Shown: piece after piece, positions 8,039-20,036 of the stretch | How positions within the stretch are numbered: position 1 is the first letter of the stretch | Layout of the letters: each line of letters starts with the position of its first letter | Assembly: GCA_030849965.1 (NCBI GenBank) | Contig: JAVDKL010000001.1 | Location: 2,214,554 to 2,278,553, forward strand | DNA: 64,000 bases | Direction of reading: 5' to 3' | DNA from: Schauerella fraxinea | GTDB taxonomy: Bacteria > Pseudomonadota > Gammaproteobacteria > Burkholderiales > Burkholderiaceae_B | Program-made: the position numbers and the translations under genes | The notes under the pieces: model-generated | The model's input: only the letters and a program-made list of their open reading frames with translations | Databases searched by the model: none | What the model was told of the DNA's origin: nothing

Positions 8039-9112
8039 TCAGACGTGAAATGCGCGGCTGTAGTTGTGCACTTCGTCGACCAACATGCCCACGGACTCGG
8101 GCGGCGTGAAGCGCGATATCCCGTGGCCGAGATTGAATACGTGGCCGCCGGCACCCACTTGGCCATACCCATCCAACACGCGGCGCGCTTCGCGACGAAT
8201 GGCTTGTTCGCCACCAAACAACGCCATGGGATCCAGATTGCCCTGCAGTGCCACCTTATCCTGCACGCGACGACGCGCCGAGCCCAAGTTGACGGTCCAG
8301 TCCACGCCCATCGCGTCGCACCCACAGCCGGCGATATCCTCGAGCCAGAGCCCACCGCCCTTGGTAAACACGATCACGGGCACCTTGCGGCCTTCGCGCT
8401 CGCGCGTAAGGCCCGCGACCACGCGCCTTGTGTAGGCAAGCGAGAACTCCTGAAACAGGCCCTCGCCCAACACGCCACCCCAACTATCGAAAATCATCAC
8501 CGCTTGCGCGCCGGCATCGATCTGCGCGTTGAGGTACTGCTGCGTGGCTTGCGCATTGATCTCGAGCATGTGATGCACCAGATCCGGGCGCGAATACATC
8601 ATCGTCTTGATCAGACGGTAGTCGTCCGAGCCCTTGCCTTCGACCATGTAGCAGCCGATCGTCCAGGGGCTGCCGGCGAATCCGATGAGCGGCACACGAC
8701 CATTCAAGTCGCGGCGAATGGTCGAGACGGCATCGAACACATAACGCAGCTTGTCCATATCGGGCACAGCCAGCGCTTTCACATCGGCTTCCGTGCGCAC
8801 TGGATGCGCGAAGCGCGGACCTTCGCCAATCGCGAAGTCGAGCCCCAAACCCATCGCATGCGGAACGGTAAGAATGTCGGAGAACAAAATCGCTGCATCG
8901 AGATCGAAACGCTCCAACGGTTGCAGCGTGACTTCGCTCGCGTATTGCGGATTTTGCGCCAGCCCCATGAAGGAGCCGGCACGCCCACGCGTTTCGTTGT
9001 ACTCGGGAAGATAGCGGCCAGCCTGGCGCATCAGCCAGATCGGCGTGTAGGGCACGGGTTCGCGCATCAGCGCACGTAGGAACACATCATTTTGCAAAGC
9101 GGGGGCAGACAC
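8039..9112 (-). CDS. hemE: Uroporphyrinogen decarboxylase
   Basis: 357 residues from GTG 9112. Decarboxylates uroporphyrinogen III to coproporphyrinogen III in haem synthesis, cytoplasmic. [15 protein letters not shown] near the N-terminus, [31 protein letters not shown] and FDSWGGVL are family hallmarks. The frame is open further upstream to 9223, but that extra part is proline/arginine-rich and unlike the family; GTG 9112 has AAGGA five bases upstream and gives the standard N-terminus ([14 protein letters not shown]). Neighbours are a Fis-type regulator upstream and priA downstream. Confidence 0.95.
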   Translation of the reverse strand: MSAPALQNDVFLRALMREPVPYTPIWLMRQAGRYLPEYNETRGRAGSFMGLAQNPQYASEVTLQPLERFDLDAAILFSDILTVPHAMGLGLDFAIGEGPRFAHPVRTEADVKALAVPDMDKLRYVFDAVSTIRRDLNGRVPLIGFAGSPWTIGCYMVEGKGSDDYRLIKTMMYSRPDLVHHMLEINAQATQQYLNAQIDAGAQAVMIFDSWGGVLGEGLFQEFSLAYTRRVVAGLTREREGRKVPVIVFTKGGGLWLEDIAGCGCDAMGVDWTVNLGSARRRVQDKVALQGNLDPMALFGGEQAIRREARRVLDGYGQVGAGGHVFNLGHGISRFTPPESVGMLVDEVHNYSRAFHV

Positions 9113-9143
9113 GGCGATCCTTGAAGAGCGGCAAGGGGGGATT

Positions 9144-10076
9144 TTACTGCCTGGACGCAACGCTGCGCCCAACGCGTAGTGGAAGTGCTTCTTCGCAGGT
9201 ATCGCGCCGGAATGTGGCGGCATCGATACCGTGCTTGCGCATCAATGCCCAGAAGGCGCGGCGGTGTTTGTCGGATGCTCTCGCGGCCCGGGCCACATTG
9301 CCTGCATGACGCGAAAGCGCAAGCCGAAGATAGTCCTGTTCGAACTGTGCGACGACGCGAGACTTGGCCTGCCGAAACGGCTCATCGTCGCGCACCTGTG
9401 GCGCCTGAGACAAGGCGCGCAGCGTGGCGTCGAAGTGGCTGCTGCTAATCCTCGTGCGCGTCTGCAGCGACGCCTGAGCGCCCTCTTGCGACGCGCCGAA
9501 GGGTGCGGCCCCCATGACTGAGTTCGGCGCACGTGTCGAGCCTCCCGCGGCACCGTAGCCCCGTTGCGGCTCGCCCATACCCGGGGCGATCCCGTTCGAC
9601 GTGCCGATCGCATGCGATGCACTGTGGCCCGCTCCATTCATTGGGTTGAACACCCCGGCGTAATCGCGCGGCAACCGCTGCCAACGCATGCGCAATTCGT
9701 CCAGACTGAACGGCGCGGTGACGAAATCAGCCATGCCCAGATCGAACAGATCCTGCAGACCGACGGCCCGAAGATCGCGGGTGTAGCCAAATACCGGCGT
9801 GCGCAACGTGCTGCGCGCCACCGCCAGCGCCGTCCGCGCCCACCCGAGCGTCGCGGGCGTCACCGCAAGCACGCATACATCGAATCGCATCAGCGCCGTG
9901 GCCATACGCATCAGCAATTGCGGATTGGGACTCGGACCGTTGGCCTCGGACGTCTCCAATCGCATGGGCGACCACGCGACGCGTTGCACGCTGAGCGCTT
10001 GCGCATCCACGGCCGCAAGCGGGTCATCATGATGGTGAGGATCGAAGAGAAACGCACACTCCAATTGCTCTCGCAT
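9144..10076 (-). CDS. Pseudo-receiver/Fis-HTH regulator lacking the AAA+ domain
   Basis: 310 residues from ATG 10076, chosen over an upstream TTG because AGGAGG lies six bases before it. Residues about 5-130 look like a response-regulator receiver fold ending in [18 protein letters not shown], but the phospho-acceptor position reads FDVCVLAV with no aspartate, and the conserved lysine of the KPF motif is replaced (TAPF). A Gly/Ala/Ser-rich linker of about 75 residues follows. The C-terminus ([19 protein letters not shown], then a Fis-type helix-turn-helix [20 protein letters not shown]) closely resembles the DNA-binding end of sigma-54 activators such as GlrR. The central AAA+ ATPase is absent, so it cannot act as a normal sigma-54 activator. 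Target unknown. Confidence 0.8.
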   Translation of the reverse strand: MREQLECAFLFDPHHHDDPLAAVDAQALSVQRVAWSPMRLETSEANGPSPNPQLLMRMATALMRFDVCVLAVTPATLGWARTALAVARSTLRTPVFGYTRDLRAVGLQDLFDLGMADFVTAPFSLDELRMRWQRLPRDYAGVFNPMNGAGHSASHAIGTSNGIAPGMGEPQRGYGAAGGSTRAPNSVMGAAPFGASQEGAQASLQTRTRISSSHFDATLRALSQAPQVRDDEPFRQAKSRVVAQFEQDYLRLALSRHAGNVARAARASDKHRRAFWALMRKHGIDAATFRRDTCEEALPLRVGRSVASRQ

Positions 10077-10208
10077 CGGGGCCTCCTGTCGCGGCAAAAA
10101 CCTCAGACTACGGAAGGCCCGGCAGCCTGCCTATTCGCAGAAGCCACATTGCGGGAACTACGCGCAGGTGGCAATTGGGGCGGCCCAAGCGCGTTTCGGG
10201 CGCGCATG

Positions 10209-10234
10209 AAAAAAGCAGCCCGGAGGCTGCTTTT
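10209..10234 (-). terminator. Rho-independent terminator of the atp operon
   Basis: On the minus strand, AAAAGCAGCC, loop TCCG, then GGCTGCTTTTTT: a perfect GC-rich stem (10215-10220 with 10225-10230) followed by a U-run, 35 bases after the atpC stop. Confidence 0.92.
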
Positions 10235-10269
10235 CATCCATTGCCGCGAGATATGCGGCGCCGGTGAAC

Positions 10270-10695
10270 TTAGTGCGAACTCGATTTGCCCTTGAGCATG
10301 CGAGCGGCGTGAACCTCTGCCGTCAGCATCGCGAGCTCTGCCTCGACTTGAGCGATATCCGCCTTGTCCTTGGCATTGCGCAATGCTTCCTCAGCCTTCT
10401 TACGGGCTTCCTCGGCACGGGCTTCGTCCAGATCGCCAGCACGGATCGCCGTGTCGACCAGCACGGTAACCATGCCAGGCTGCACTTCGAGAATGCCGCC
10501 AGCCACGAAGATCGACTCTTCGGTGCCGTCGGTACGCGTGACTTTGACGATACCAGGCCGGATGCGCGAAATCAGCGGGGTGTGGCCGGGCAAGATGCCC
10601 AGTTCACCCGCCTCGCCAGGCAGTGCCACGAACTTCGCCTCACCGGTGAAGATCGCTTCCTCTGCGCTGACGACGTCTACTTGCAGGGTAGCCAT
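10270..10695 (-). CDS. atpC: ATP synthase epsilon subunit
   Basis: 141 residues, normal length. Central-stalk subunit of F1 that couples rotation and inhibits ATP hydrolysis. The beta-sandwich N-terminus ([39 protein letters not shown]) and the C-terminal helical pair ([18 protein letters not shown]) are both present. Last gene of the operon; 12 bases separate it from atpD. Confidence 0.97.
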   Translation of the reverse strand: MATLQVDVVSAEEAIFTGEAKFVALPGEAGELGILPGHTPLISRIRPGIVKVTRTDGTEESIFVAGGILEVQPGMVTVLVDTAIRAGDLDEARAEEARKKAEEALRNAKDKADIAQVEAELAMLTAEVHAARMLKGKSSSH

Positions 10696-10707
10696 ATGTA
10701 TACGTCC

Positions 10708-12153
<1,446 letters not shown>

Positions 12154-12180
12154 CTAAGGGTCGCTGCGTCGTCCGATTCA

Positions 12181-13089
12181 TCAGACGGCGGCAGCCCCCC
12201 CCACGATTTCTGAAATTTCTTTGGTGATCGCAGCCTGACGGGTCTTGTTGTAGACCAGTTGCAGTTCGCCGATAACCTTCTTGGCGTTGTCCGACGCCGA
12301 CTTCATCGCGACCATACGGGCCGATTGCTCGGACGCCATATTTTCGGCCACCGCCTGGAACACCAGACCTTCGACGTAACGCTGGAGCAGATCGTCGATC
12401 ACCGACTTCGCGTCGGGCTCGTAGATGTAGTCCCAGCCGTAATTGCTCTTGATCTCGGCACTCTTCTCAGCCGCCGACACGCCCAACTGGAACGGATCGT
12501 CCAGACCATCGGGCAACGGCAACACACGCAGGAACACAGGTTCCTGGCGCATCGTGTTCACGAAGCGCGTGCTGGCCAAGTACAAGGCGTCGATACGGCC
12601 TTCGAGGTAGTCGTCCAACTGCACCTTGATCGCGCCCAACAAACGGGTCAGATCAGGCTTGTCGCCCAACTGCACTTCTTGCGAAACGAGGTTGGCACCA
12701 ATACGCGTCAGCAGACCGACGCCCTTGTTGCCGAATGCCGTCGTTTGCACGGAAACGCCGCTGGCTTGGAATTCTTTGAGCTTGTTGAGCACCACACGCG
12801 TGATGTTGGTGTTCAAGCCGCCGCACAAGCCCTTGTCCGTCGTGACCATGACGACACCCACCGCTTTGTGATGCTCGCGGTTCTTGAGGTAAGGATGGCT
12901 GTACTCGGGATTGGCTTGCATCAAGTGCGAGGCAATTTCGCGCACTTTCGTGGCGTACGGACGGCCTGCACGCATCCGCTCCTGCGCCTTGCGCATCTTG
13001 GATGCGGCGACCATTTCCATCGCCTTGGTGATCTTGCGCGTGTTTTGCACGCTCTTGATCTTGGTTCGGATTTCCTTGATTCCGGGCAT
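12181..13089 (-). CDS. atpG: ATP synthase gamma subunit
   Basis: 302 residues. Forms the rotating central shaft of F1. The conserved N-terminal helix ([20 protein letters not shown], then [16 protein letters not shown]) and the C-terminal helix ([20 protein letters not shown]) are both intact. The gap to atpA is 124 bp, longer than the other gaps between the F1 genes, and contains a small GC hairpin CGGGG/CCCCG (13168-13181). Confidence 0.98.
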   Translation of the reverse strand: MPGIKEIRTKIKSVQNTRKITKAMEMVAASKMRKAQERMRAGRPYATKVREIASHLMQANPEYSHPYLKNREHHKAVGVVMVTTDKGLCGGLNTNITRVVLNKLKEFQASGVSVQTTAFGNKGVGLLTRIGANLVSQEVQLGDKPDLTRLLGAIKVQLDDYLEGRIDALYLASTRFVNTMRQEPVFLRVLPLPDGLDDPFQLGVSAAEKSAEIKSNYGWDYIYEPDAKSVIDDLLQRYVEGLVFQAVAENMASEQSARMVAMKSASDNAKKVIGELQLVYNKTRQAAITKEISEIVGGAAAV

Positions 13090-13213
13090 TACGCTTTCCT
13101 GTAGAGACGGCTGGACGGGGTGGATCGACTGACGGTCTGCCCCGCCCGGTGTGGTGCGTAAAGCAAACGGGGATGGCCCCGCTTGCCCGACGTCCTACTG
13201 CTGTCCGAATGCC

Positions 13214-14755
13214 TTAAAACGCACCGTGCTTTTTGAACTCTTGCAGGGCGGAAGCCAATTCGGCGTCGTCGTCCTTCGAGAGTTCTTTGCTGGATTCGAT
13301 GCGCTCGATCATTGCTGCGTGCTTGGACTTCAACTGATCCTTGAACGCTTTTTCGAACGCCAGCACCTTGCTGACTTCGACGTCGTCCAGATAACCGTTG
13401 TTGACGGTGTACAGCGTGACGGCCAATTCCCACACTTGCAACGGCTGGTATTGCGGCTGCTTGAGCAGTTCGACCACGCGCTTGCCGCGTTCGAGCTGGC
13501 GACGGGTCGAGTCGTCCAGATCGGAAGCGAACTGCGCGAAGGCGGCCAATTCACGGTACTGCGCCAAGTCGGTACGGATACCGCCCGACAGCTTCTTCAC
13601 GACCTTGGTTTGCGCCGCGCCACCCACTCGCGAGACCGAGATACCGGCGTTGATAGCCGGGCGCACGCCTGCGTTGAAGAGGTCGGTTTCCAGGAAGATC
13701 TGGCCGTCGGTAATCGAAATCACGTTGGTCGGCACGAAGGCGGACACGTCGCCGGCTTGCGTTTCGATGATCGGCAGTGCCGTCAGCGAACCGGTCTTGC
13801 CCTTGACGGCGCCATTGGTGAACTTCTCAACGTACTCTTCGTTCACGCGAGCGGCACGCTCGAGCAGACGCGAGTGGAGATAGAACACGTCGCCGGGATA
13901 AGCTTCGCGGCCCGGGGGACGACGCAGCAGCAACGACACTTGGCGATAGGCCCAAGCTTGCTTGGTCAGATCGTCATAAATGATCAGCGCGTCTTCGCCG
14001 CGATCGCGGAAGTACTCGCCCATCGTGCAACCGGCGTACGCCGACAGATATTGCATGGCGGCGGAGTCGGAAGCCGTAGCGGCAACGACGATGGTGTATT
14101 CCATCGCGCCGTGCTCTTCGAGCTTGCGAACCACGTTGTTGATCGTCGAGGCCTTTTGACCGATCGCGACGTACACGCAGGTAACGCCCTTGCCCTTCTG
14201 GCTGATGATCGTGTCGATAGCGACAGCGGTTTTGCCCGTCTGACGGTCACCAATGATCAGCTCGCGCTGACCGCGGCCGACCGGAACCATCGAGTCGATA
14301 GCCTTGATACCCGTTTGCAGCGGTTGCGACACCGACTTACGCGCGATCACGCCGGGAGCGACTTTTTCGATGATGTCCGTTTGGGTGTTGCCCAAGGGAC
14401 CTTTACCGTCGATCGGCGTACCGAGCGCGTCGAGCACGCGGCCACGCAGTTCGGGACCGACCGGCACTTCCAGAATACGGCCGGTCGTCTTGACCTGGTC
14501 GCCTTCCGAAATACCGGTGTAGTCGCCCAGAATCACGGCGCCGACGGAATCACGCTCGAGGTTGAGCGCCAGACCGAAACGGTTGTTGGGGAATTCGAGC
14601 ATTTCGCCCTGCATCACGTCCGACAGGCCGTGAATGCGGGTAATACCGTCGCTCACGGATACGACCGTGCCTTGCGTACGGATATCATTCGAAGCGCTCA
14701 AGCCCTCGATGCGGCTCTTGAGCAGTTCGCTGATCTCGGAGGGATTGAGTTGCAT
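13214..14755 (-). CDS. atpA: ATP synthase alpha subunit
   Basis: 513 residues, the standard length. Non-catalytic nucleotide-binding F1 subunit. P-loop GDRQTGKTA in [40 protein letters not shown], and the Arg-finger region [13 protein letters not shown]. The N-terminal beta-barrel begins [20 protein letters not shown]. Lies 34 bases after atpH. Confidence 0.98.
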   Translation of the reverse strand: MQLNPSEISELLKSRIEGLSASNDIRTQGTVVSVSDGITRIHGLSDVMQGEMLEFPNNRFGLALNLERDSVGAVILGDYTGISEGDQVKTTGRILEVPVGPELRGRVLDALGTPIDGKGPLGNTQTDIIEKVAPGVIARKSVSQPLQTGIKAIDSMVPVGRGQRELIIGDRQTGKTAVAIDTIISQKGKGVTCVYVAIGQKASTINNVVRKLEEHGAMEYTIVVAATASDSAAMQYLSAYAGCTMGEYFRDRGEDALIIYDDLTKQAWAYRQVSLLLRRPPGREAYPGDVFYLHSRLLERAARVNEEYVEKFTNGAVKGKTGSLTALPIIETQAGDVSAFVPTNVISITDGQIFLETDLFNAGVRPAINAGISVSRVGGAAQTKVVKKLSGGIRTDLAQYRELAAFAQFASDLDDSTRRQLERGKRVVELLKQPQYQPLQVWELAVTLYTVNNGYLDDVEVSKVLAFEKAFKDQLKSKHAAMIERIESSKELSKDDDAELASALQEFKKHGAF

Positions 14756-14789
14756 GTGGAGACTCCTGGAATCCTGTTGAGTGCCTGGC

Positions 14790-15332
14790 TTATGCAGCCA
14801 GCGTGTCGCGCATGCGGGCCAACTGGGCTTGCACGGATGTATCGAGCACCTGATCGCCCACAGCCACGCGCACGCCGCCGATCAGCGACGGGTCGACAGT
14901 AACGTGGGGCTTGAGCTTGAGACCGAACTTCTTTTCCAACGCCGTGATCAAATCTGCGACCTGAGCGTCGGACATCGGGAATGCACTGGTGATCTCGGCC
15001 GCGGCGGCGCCTTCGTGACGATTTTTGAGCGTCTCGAATTGCGTCGCAATTTCGGGCACCAACATCAGGCGGTCGTTTTCGACCAGCAACTGAATGAAGT
15101 TGCGCGCGGATTGCGGCAGCGGCGACCGGACCAGACTAAGGAAAATCTCGGCCCGTTGGGCGTCGCTTACCTTCGGATCGGACAGAAGGCGCTGCACATC
15201 GGGATGCGCAGCGATCTGATCCATTTCTTTGATCAGGTCGAGCCAGCCCGACGTACCGAGCGTCTTGTCGTCGCGCGCGGCGGCGAACAAGGCTTCGGCG
15301 TAGGGTCTGGCAACTGTCGAAAATTCAGCCAT
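14790..15332 (-). CDS. atpH: ATP synthase delta subunit
   Basis: 180 residues. Peripheral-stalk subunit joining b to the top of alpha3beta3. N-terminal six-helix part begins [18 protein letters not shown]; the C-terminal part includes [20 protein letters not shown] and the typical [19 protein letters not shown]. The gap to atpF is 12 bases. Confidence 0.97.
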   Translation of the reverse strand: MAEFSTVARPYAEALFAAARDDKTLGTSGWLDLIKEMDQIAAHPDVQRLLSDPKVSDAQRAEIFLSLVRSPLPQSARNFIQLLVENDRLMLVPEIATQFETLKNRHEGAAAAEITSAFPMSDAQVADLITALEKKFGLKLKPHVTVDPSLIGGVRVAVGDQVLDTSVQAQLARMRDTLAA

Positions 15333-15344
15333 GACGTTCCCGGA

Positions 15345-15815
15345 TTAAAGCTGCGCCTTGAGCTGGGTGAGCAGCTCGGCATGGGCGGAGGCGTCAACCT
15401 CGCGCTTGAGGATGTGCTCGGCGCCCTTGACTGCCAAGGCAGCCACTTCGTCGCGCAACGACGCACGCGCACGTTGGGCTTCTTGCTGGGCTTCCTGCTT
15501 GGCTTGCGCCACGATGCGGGCACGTTCGACTTCGGCTTCACGACGAGCTTCGTCGATCAAACCGGCAGCCTGCTTTTCAGCTTCAACGATGCGAGCATGC
15601 GTTTCCGATTTCGCAGAAGCTTCGATCAGACTGACGCGCGCCTGGGCTTGAGCCAAATCGGCCCGGCCTTTCTCGGCGGCGGACAAGCCGTCGGCGATTT
15701 TCTGGCGTCGCTCGTCCATCGCCTTCATCAGCGGCGGCCACACGAATTTCATCGTGAACCAAGCCAAGACGAAGAACACAAGCATCTGGAAAAAGATCGT
15801 CGCGTTTAAATTCAC
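15345..15815 (-). CDS. atpF: ATP synthase b subunit
   Basis: 156 residues. Membrane-anchored peripheral stalk. One N-terminal membrane helix ([20 protein letters not shown]), then a long heptad-type helix rich in Ala/Glu/Arg (about 40-135). [10 protein letters not shown] is the usual start. Separated from atpE by 152 bp carrying two GC hairpins. Confidence 0.97.
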   Translation of the reverse strand: MNLNATIFFQMLVFFVLAWFTMKFVWPPLMKAMDERRQKIADGLSAAEKGRADLAQAQARVSLIEASAKSETHARIVEAEKQAAGLIDEARREAEVERARIVAQAKQEAQQEAQRARASLRDEVAALAVKGAEHILKREVDASAHAELLTQLKAQL

Positions 15816-15899
15816 GGTCGTTTCCCTCTAATACCTTGGAACCCTGCCGCGCCAAACATGCACGGCGGGGTCAACGAATATGTAGCCGTCTCAGCATTG

Positions 15900-15958
15900 C
15901 GCCCCGACGGGGCGTCACGCGATACGGCCGAAAGCGCCCGCAAGTCAAACCTGCGGGC
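15900..15958 (-). other. Two GC-rich hairpins between atpE and atpF
   Basis: GCCCGC/GCGGGC (15936-15941 with 15953-15958) begins ten bases after the atpE stop; CGCCCC/GGGGCG (15900-15905 with 15909-15914) follows. Neither has a U-tract, so they are more likely RNA-stabilising or partial attenuating stems than full terminators. Position after atpE fits the need for excess c subunit. Confidence 0.55.
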
Positions 15959-15967
15959 AATGCACAA

Positions 15968-16342
<375 letters not shown>

Positions 16343-17227
16343 TTAGTGACCTTCGTGAGCCTGGCCGATGTAAACCAGCGTCAGCATCATGAAGATAAAG
16401 GCTTGCAACAACACGATCATGATGTGGAAGATGGCCCACACCGATCCCGCCAGGACTTGGCCTACGCCCAATCCGATACTGGAAGCATTGAAACCTGTCC
16501 AGGCGCCGCCCATCAGGGCGATAAGCATGAACAAGAGCTCACCGGCAAACATGTTGCCGAACAACCGCATACCCAACGACACCGACTTGGCCGCATATTC
16601 GACCAGGTTGAGCGCAAAGTTGGCGGGTGCCAGTATGATGGCCATGACGCCGTGCCCATGGAAAGGCGCGGTGAAGAGTTCTTTTGTAAAGCCGACCGGG
16701 GTCTTGATCTTGATGCCGTAATAGAACATCAGGAGCAGCACGCCCAGCGACATGCCCATCGGCACGTTCAAGTCGGCCGTCGGCAGAATGCGGTGATAGT
16801 AGAGCGGATCGCCATGCTCGGCGCCCACACCGGTGTTGATGAAGATCCAGGACATCAGATCGACCGGCACCAGATCGAGTGCGTTCATCAGCACGATCCA
16901 GAGAAACACGGTCAACGCGAGCGGTGCCACGAACAAGCGGCTCTTGGCATTGGGCACGACGCTCTTGGCTTGCTGATCGACCATGTCGACGACAGATTCG
17001 ACCAGCGCCTGAAAGCGGCTCGGTACGCCGGCCGTGGCACGGCGCGCGGCAAATGCCAACACGCCAACGACGATCAACCCCATCAGCGCCGACCAGAACA
17101 GCGAGTCGTAATTGATGATGTTGAATTGGGCAATGATCGATTGCTTTTCGCCCGTGTTATTCAGGTGCACCAGGTGGTGCTGAATATAAGCGGACTGAGG
17201 CGAAATGTCGGCGTTGGCGGCTGCCAT
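16343..17227 (-). CDS. atpB: ATP synthase a subunit
   Basis: 294 residues from ATG 17227, chosen because AGGA precedes it and the longer frame to 17281 adds only a basic, unrelated stretch. Integral Fo subunit forming the proton half-channels. The essential arginine is in [42 protein letters not shown] and the C-terminal [20 protein letters not shown] helix are typical. Between atpI and atpE. Confidence 0.97.
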   Translation of the reverse strand: MAAANADISPQSAYIQHHLVHLNNTGEKQSIIAQFNIINYDSLFWSALMGLIVVGVLAFAARRATAGVPSRFQALVESVVDMVDQQAKSVVPNAKSRLFVAPLALTVFLWIVLMNALDLVPVDLMSWIFINTGVGAEHGDPLYYHRILPTADLNVPMGMSLGVLLLMFYYGIKIKTPVGFTKELFTAPFHGHGVMAIILAPANFALNLVEYAAKSVSLGMRLFGNMFAGELLFMLIALMGGAWTGFNASSIGLGVGQVLAGSVWAIFHIMIVLLQAFIFMMLTLVYIGQAHEGH

Positions 17228-17296
17228 GAAAATCCTACCCTTTTTGCTAGATGAAGAACGTCTGGGACGTTCACCATGCACGTTAATTTTGTGCGA

Positions 17297-17761
17297 CTAC
17301 GACAACTTGCGGAACATCATCAGAAGAAAGTAGCCCTTGAGCGTGAGGATCAACCCCCCGATCACCGCCGGCCACACCAACCATTCACTAGCGAACCGCG
17401 ACAGCAACCACAACAGAAAGACTGTTGCGGACAACTTGAGCACTTCGCCTAGAAAGAAAAAGACTGGACTTGCCGGCCGACCAGCGAGCAGGCCGAACAT
17501 CAGACGCAAGCCAAAAGCAGCGTTGGGCAACCAATACGCCCCCGCTCCCGCCAATGCCGATGCCGCCGCTGCAGTGCCTCCAACCGCCCACGCAATGATT
17601 GCCCCCGCAATCGCCATCATTCCCTGTGCCGCCAGCGCCCACATCATCCCCCGTACAGCCCGCGCATTCATTGATTTGCGCTGAGCTTCGGTAAGTTGGA
17701 CAGGACCTGCTGTATCGGTATCGACTTTGATCATGACAGACTCATCACGACGCATCGACAT
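17297..17761 (-). CDS. atpI: ATP synthase subunit I (AtpI)
   Basis: 154 residues. First gene of the operon. Four hydrophobic segments (about 41-62, 67-88, 98-118, 126-150), e.g. GMMWALAAQGMMAIAGAIIA and LVWPAVIGGLILTLKGYFLL, as in small AtpI-type proteins that assist c-ring assembly. Start ATG 17761; ATG 17734 (MIKVDTD) is also possible as neither has a strong ribosome binding site. 69 bp before atpB. Confidence 0.88.
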   Translation of the reverse strand: MSMRRDESVMIKVDTDTAGPVQLTEAQRKSMNARAVRGMMWALAAQGMMAIAGAIIAWAVGGTAAAASALAGAGAYWLPNAAFGLRLMFGLLAGRPASPVFFFLGEVLKLSATVFLLWLLSRFASEWLVWPAVIGGLILTLKGYFLLMMFRKLS

Positions 17762-17836
17762 GAGGAAACTTCACGGCAAGCAACGCTGAACGTCGCCCAT
17801 CGCGCCTTCTTTATCCCGCAAGCGTCAAACTCAACG

Positions 17837-17866
17837 AGTATAGCGTGAATCGAAAACACCTGACAA
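17837..17866 (-). promoter_or_regulatory. Sigma-70 promoter of the atp operon
   Basis: On the minus strand TTGTCA (17861-17866) and TATACT (17837-17842) are 18 bases apart, both close to consensus, giving a start near 17830, about 70 bases before the atpI ATG. It is the only good promoter upstream of the operon. Confidence 0.8.
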
Positions 17867-17966
17867 TGAGCCCAATCGGGTTAGTGGCATTCACGCACAA
17901 CTTGAGCTGTCGCCCAGGCTTACGCAATTTCGTTCAGCGCATTGTAATGCTTTCTTGAGGGTCATG

Positions 17967-17994
17967 AAAAAGGGACCGCCAGGCGGTCCCTTTT
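17967..17994 (-). terminator. Terminator of the DUF1254 gene
   Basis: Perfect 9-bp stem GGGACCGCC/GGCGGTCCC (17972-17980, 17982-17990) flanked by A4-5 and T4, so it works on the minus strand after the gene ending at 18039 and possibly on the plus strand. Confidence 0.92.
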
Positions 17995-18038
17995 GAAGCC
18001 CGGCGCCCGAAACGTAGCGCCGGCTTAGCGGTAAACAA

Positions 18039-19727
18039 TCAATTTTCGCGTACGGCGGGCGGCGCCCACAGGCCATCCAAAGCGATGTTCTTGGGCGAGT
18101 ACAGACGCATGTTCAACATAAAGTTGCCTTCGGCCGGGGTCGGCAACCAGTTGGCTTGTTTATCGCCGCGCGGCTGACGCTTCTGAATGTAGATATCCAA
18201 CGAACCGTCCTTGTTGTACGTCAGGTTGTCGGTACTCAGAATCGCGTAGCGATTGGCTTCGTTGCGCGCAAAACCGCGATCGGCGTTGTACAGGAACAGC
18301 GACCAATGACCGTCCACCGGGGGCAGTTGAGCCTTGTCGAAGTGCAGCACGTAGTCTTCACTTGCGGTGAGCAATTCGCCATCCGCATCGACCATGGTTA
18401 CCGGGTAGATCACATCCTCAGGCACGCTTGCACCCAAGCCCAAAGCGGCGATCGCGGCACGGCGCGAGTAGTCGGTGCCGTAAGTCCCAATGCCGCCAGT
18501 AACCGTATTCCAACCGTTGACGGGCGCCGTCAGGCGTTGGGCCGAATCGGTGATGCGGCGGCTGGCCAACGGTGCGGCGTTGGTGAGTGCTTGCTGCACA
18601 GCGGGATCCAACGACGGGAACGAGAACGGGCGGTACGTGCCGCCGATACCCACGCGACGCAGGCGATCGAGGATCGGGTTGTCGTTGGCATGCGGCGGAT
18701 TGGTGCGCGCCACGTCGGCGAACACGCTGAAGAACGTAGCTGCGTCCATTTGCGCGACTTGCTGCGCGGGCGTCAGGCTGGGATCAACATTCGGCTGGTA
18801 GGTGTAAGTCGGCGCGGTATTGAGCAGGCTGCCGGCAAACGGCGACACACCTTGGCTATTGCCAGCCGTGCCCTGCGGGCCGGTGGCAGCGCCTGGCGTC
18901 AAGCCGGCACGCAAGCGCGCTTCGCGATTCGACTCGACCATCGGACGCGGGTTGGTCGCACGACCATCGCGCATCGGGCGCACATTGCCTTGAGTGGCGT
19001 CGCCAGCGGCAGGACGGGCATCCGATTGCAACCACGGCGTGGCCTTCAAGCCTTGCTGAAACTGATTGGCACCGGCGAGGTCGCTTTGACCCGTGATCTG
19101 CGCGCGCGCGATCAGCCAACCCATCGAGGTCGGGCTGCGTACGACGTCAACGCCTTGCGGCACCGAACCTTGCCAGTACGGACCCACCAGCAGGAAGCGT
19201 TGCGGGCCGGGACCTGCAGTGCGCGTACCGCGCGAGGCGAACACGTCCGTCCACATATCGAACAGCGTCAGCGACACAAAGCGGTCACCGGCATCGGGCG
19301 CTTCGATCAGGAGGGGTGCGCGCGACACGTCGAACCACAGATTGGAGTTCACACCATCCGTGCTGGGCCAACGCGCATCGGCCGTCGTTGCATCGGGCAA
19401 GGCGGTGTGATGCGAAAACTGATTCATCGGTGCCTTGCCGTCGGCGGCAGACCCAACGCCCGTCGCTGCGCGGCGCGTCATTTCCATCAACACCAGCGGA
19501 TAGGCGTACACATACGCATCGCTGGCGATGTCATTCAATTCCTCGGCCGTGACAGGCGCCGCAGCGCGCGTGGGCGCGGCCTGCGTTTGCATCGGCGTTT
19601 CGGACACCAGGCGCAACTCGGAACGCGGCGCCGCAGTTTGAGCTTGCGCCGCTGACACGAAGCACAGCGCCAGCGCGCTGGACAAGACGGCGACCGGCCA
19701 TTTACGAGATTGGGTTGTTTTGCGCAT
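18039..19727 (-). CDS. Secreted DUF1254/DUF1214 domain protein
   Basis: 562 residues from ATG 19727 (AAGGAT upstream; the longer frame to 19784 is less likely). A Sec signal peptide ends near ...CFVSAAQAQ (about residue 30). The DUF1254 domain follows (NDIASDAYVYAYPLVLMEMT at its start, SNLWFDVSRAPLLIEAPD), then a Gly/Pro/Gln-rich middle segment, and a DUF1214 domain toward the C-terminus (HFDKAQLPPVDGHWSLFLYN, IYIQKRQPRGDKQANWLPTP). Such proteins are periplasmic or surface-exposed and of unknown biochemical role. Monocistronic, with its own terminator. Confidence 0.88.
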   Translation of the reverse strand: MRKTTQSRKWPVAVLSSALALCFVSAAQAQTAAPRSELRLVSETPMQTQAAPTRAAAPVTAEELNDIASDAYVYAYPLVLMEMTRRAATGVGSAADGKAPMNQFSHHTALPDATTADARWPSTDGVNSNLWFDVSRAPLLIEAPDAGDRFVSLTLFDMWTDVFASRGTRTAGPGPQRFLLVGPYWQGSVPQGVDVVRSPTSMGWLIARAQITGQSDLAGANQFQQGLKATPWLQSDARPAAGDATQGNVRPMRDGRATNPRPMVESNREARLRAGLTPGAATGPQGTAGNSQGVSPFAGSLLNTAPTYTYQPNVDPSLTPAQQVAQMDAATFFSVFADVARTNPPHANDNPILDRLRRVGIGGTYRPFSFPSLDPAVQQALTNAAPLASRRITDSAQRLTAPVNGWNTVTGGIGTYGTDYSRRAAIAALGLGASVPEDVIYPVTMVDADGELLTASEDYVLHFDKAQLPPVDGHWSLFLYNADRGFARNEANRYAILSTDNLTYNKDGSLDIYIQKRQPRGDKQANWLPTPAEGNFMLNMRLYSPKNIALDGLWAPPAVREN

Positions 19728-20036
19728 GGTTGGATCCTTATCGTTATTCAACTGGCGTCGAACGCGACTCCCACGCGCCGACACCCAAGTTGCTCAGGAT
19801 AGGCCTGACGTGTGAAACGGGCGTTTCCGTTACAGTGTCAAAGCGCAACCAATGCACAGCAATTGCTGCGAGCGCGTGCCCGCGTTGCAGCATTTGTAAA
19901 TGACGTTAAAGAGCCTGAATATTCCGTTCGTCGGCACGAAACCGATGCGGACGCCCACGCCGAGCGGCAAATGGGCTTTGGTCCAACGTGGCGTTCGGAC
20001 CGGCCATGACTTGGTGAAGCCATGGTCGGCCGCCTT
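19728..20036. other. 309-bp intergenic region upstream of the DUF1254 gene
   Basis: No gene supported. On the minus strand a perfect TTGACA occurs (19836-19841), but no good -10 follows at the right distance. An inverted repeat GAAAC-GGGC-GTTTC (19814-19827) lies where the -10 region would be. The remainder is featureless. Confidence 0.5.

Noticed and set aside
13151-14902. 583-codon plus-strand frame across atpA
   Set aside because: Shadow of atpA; composition typical of antisense frames.
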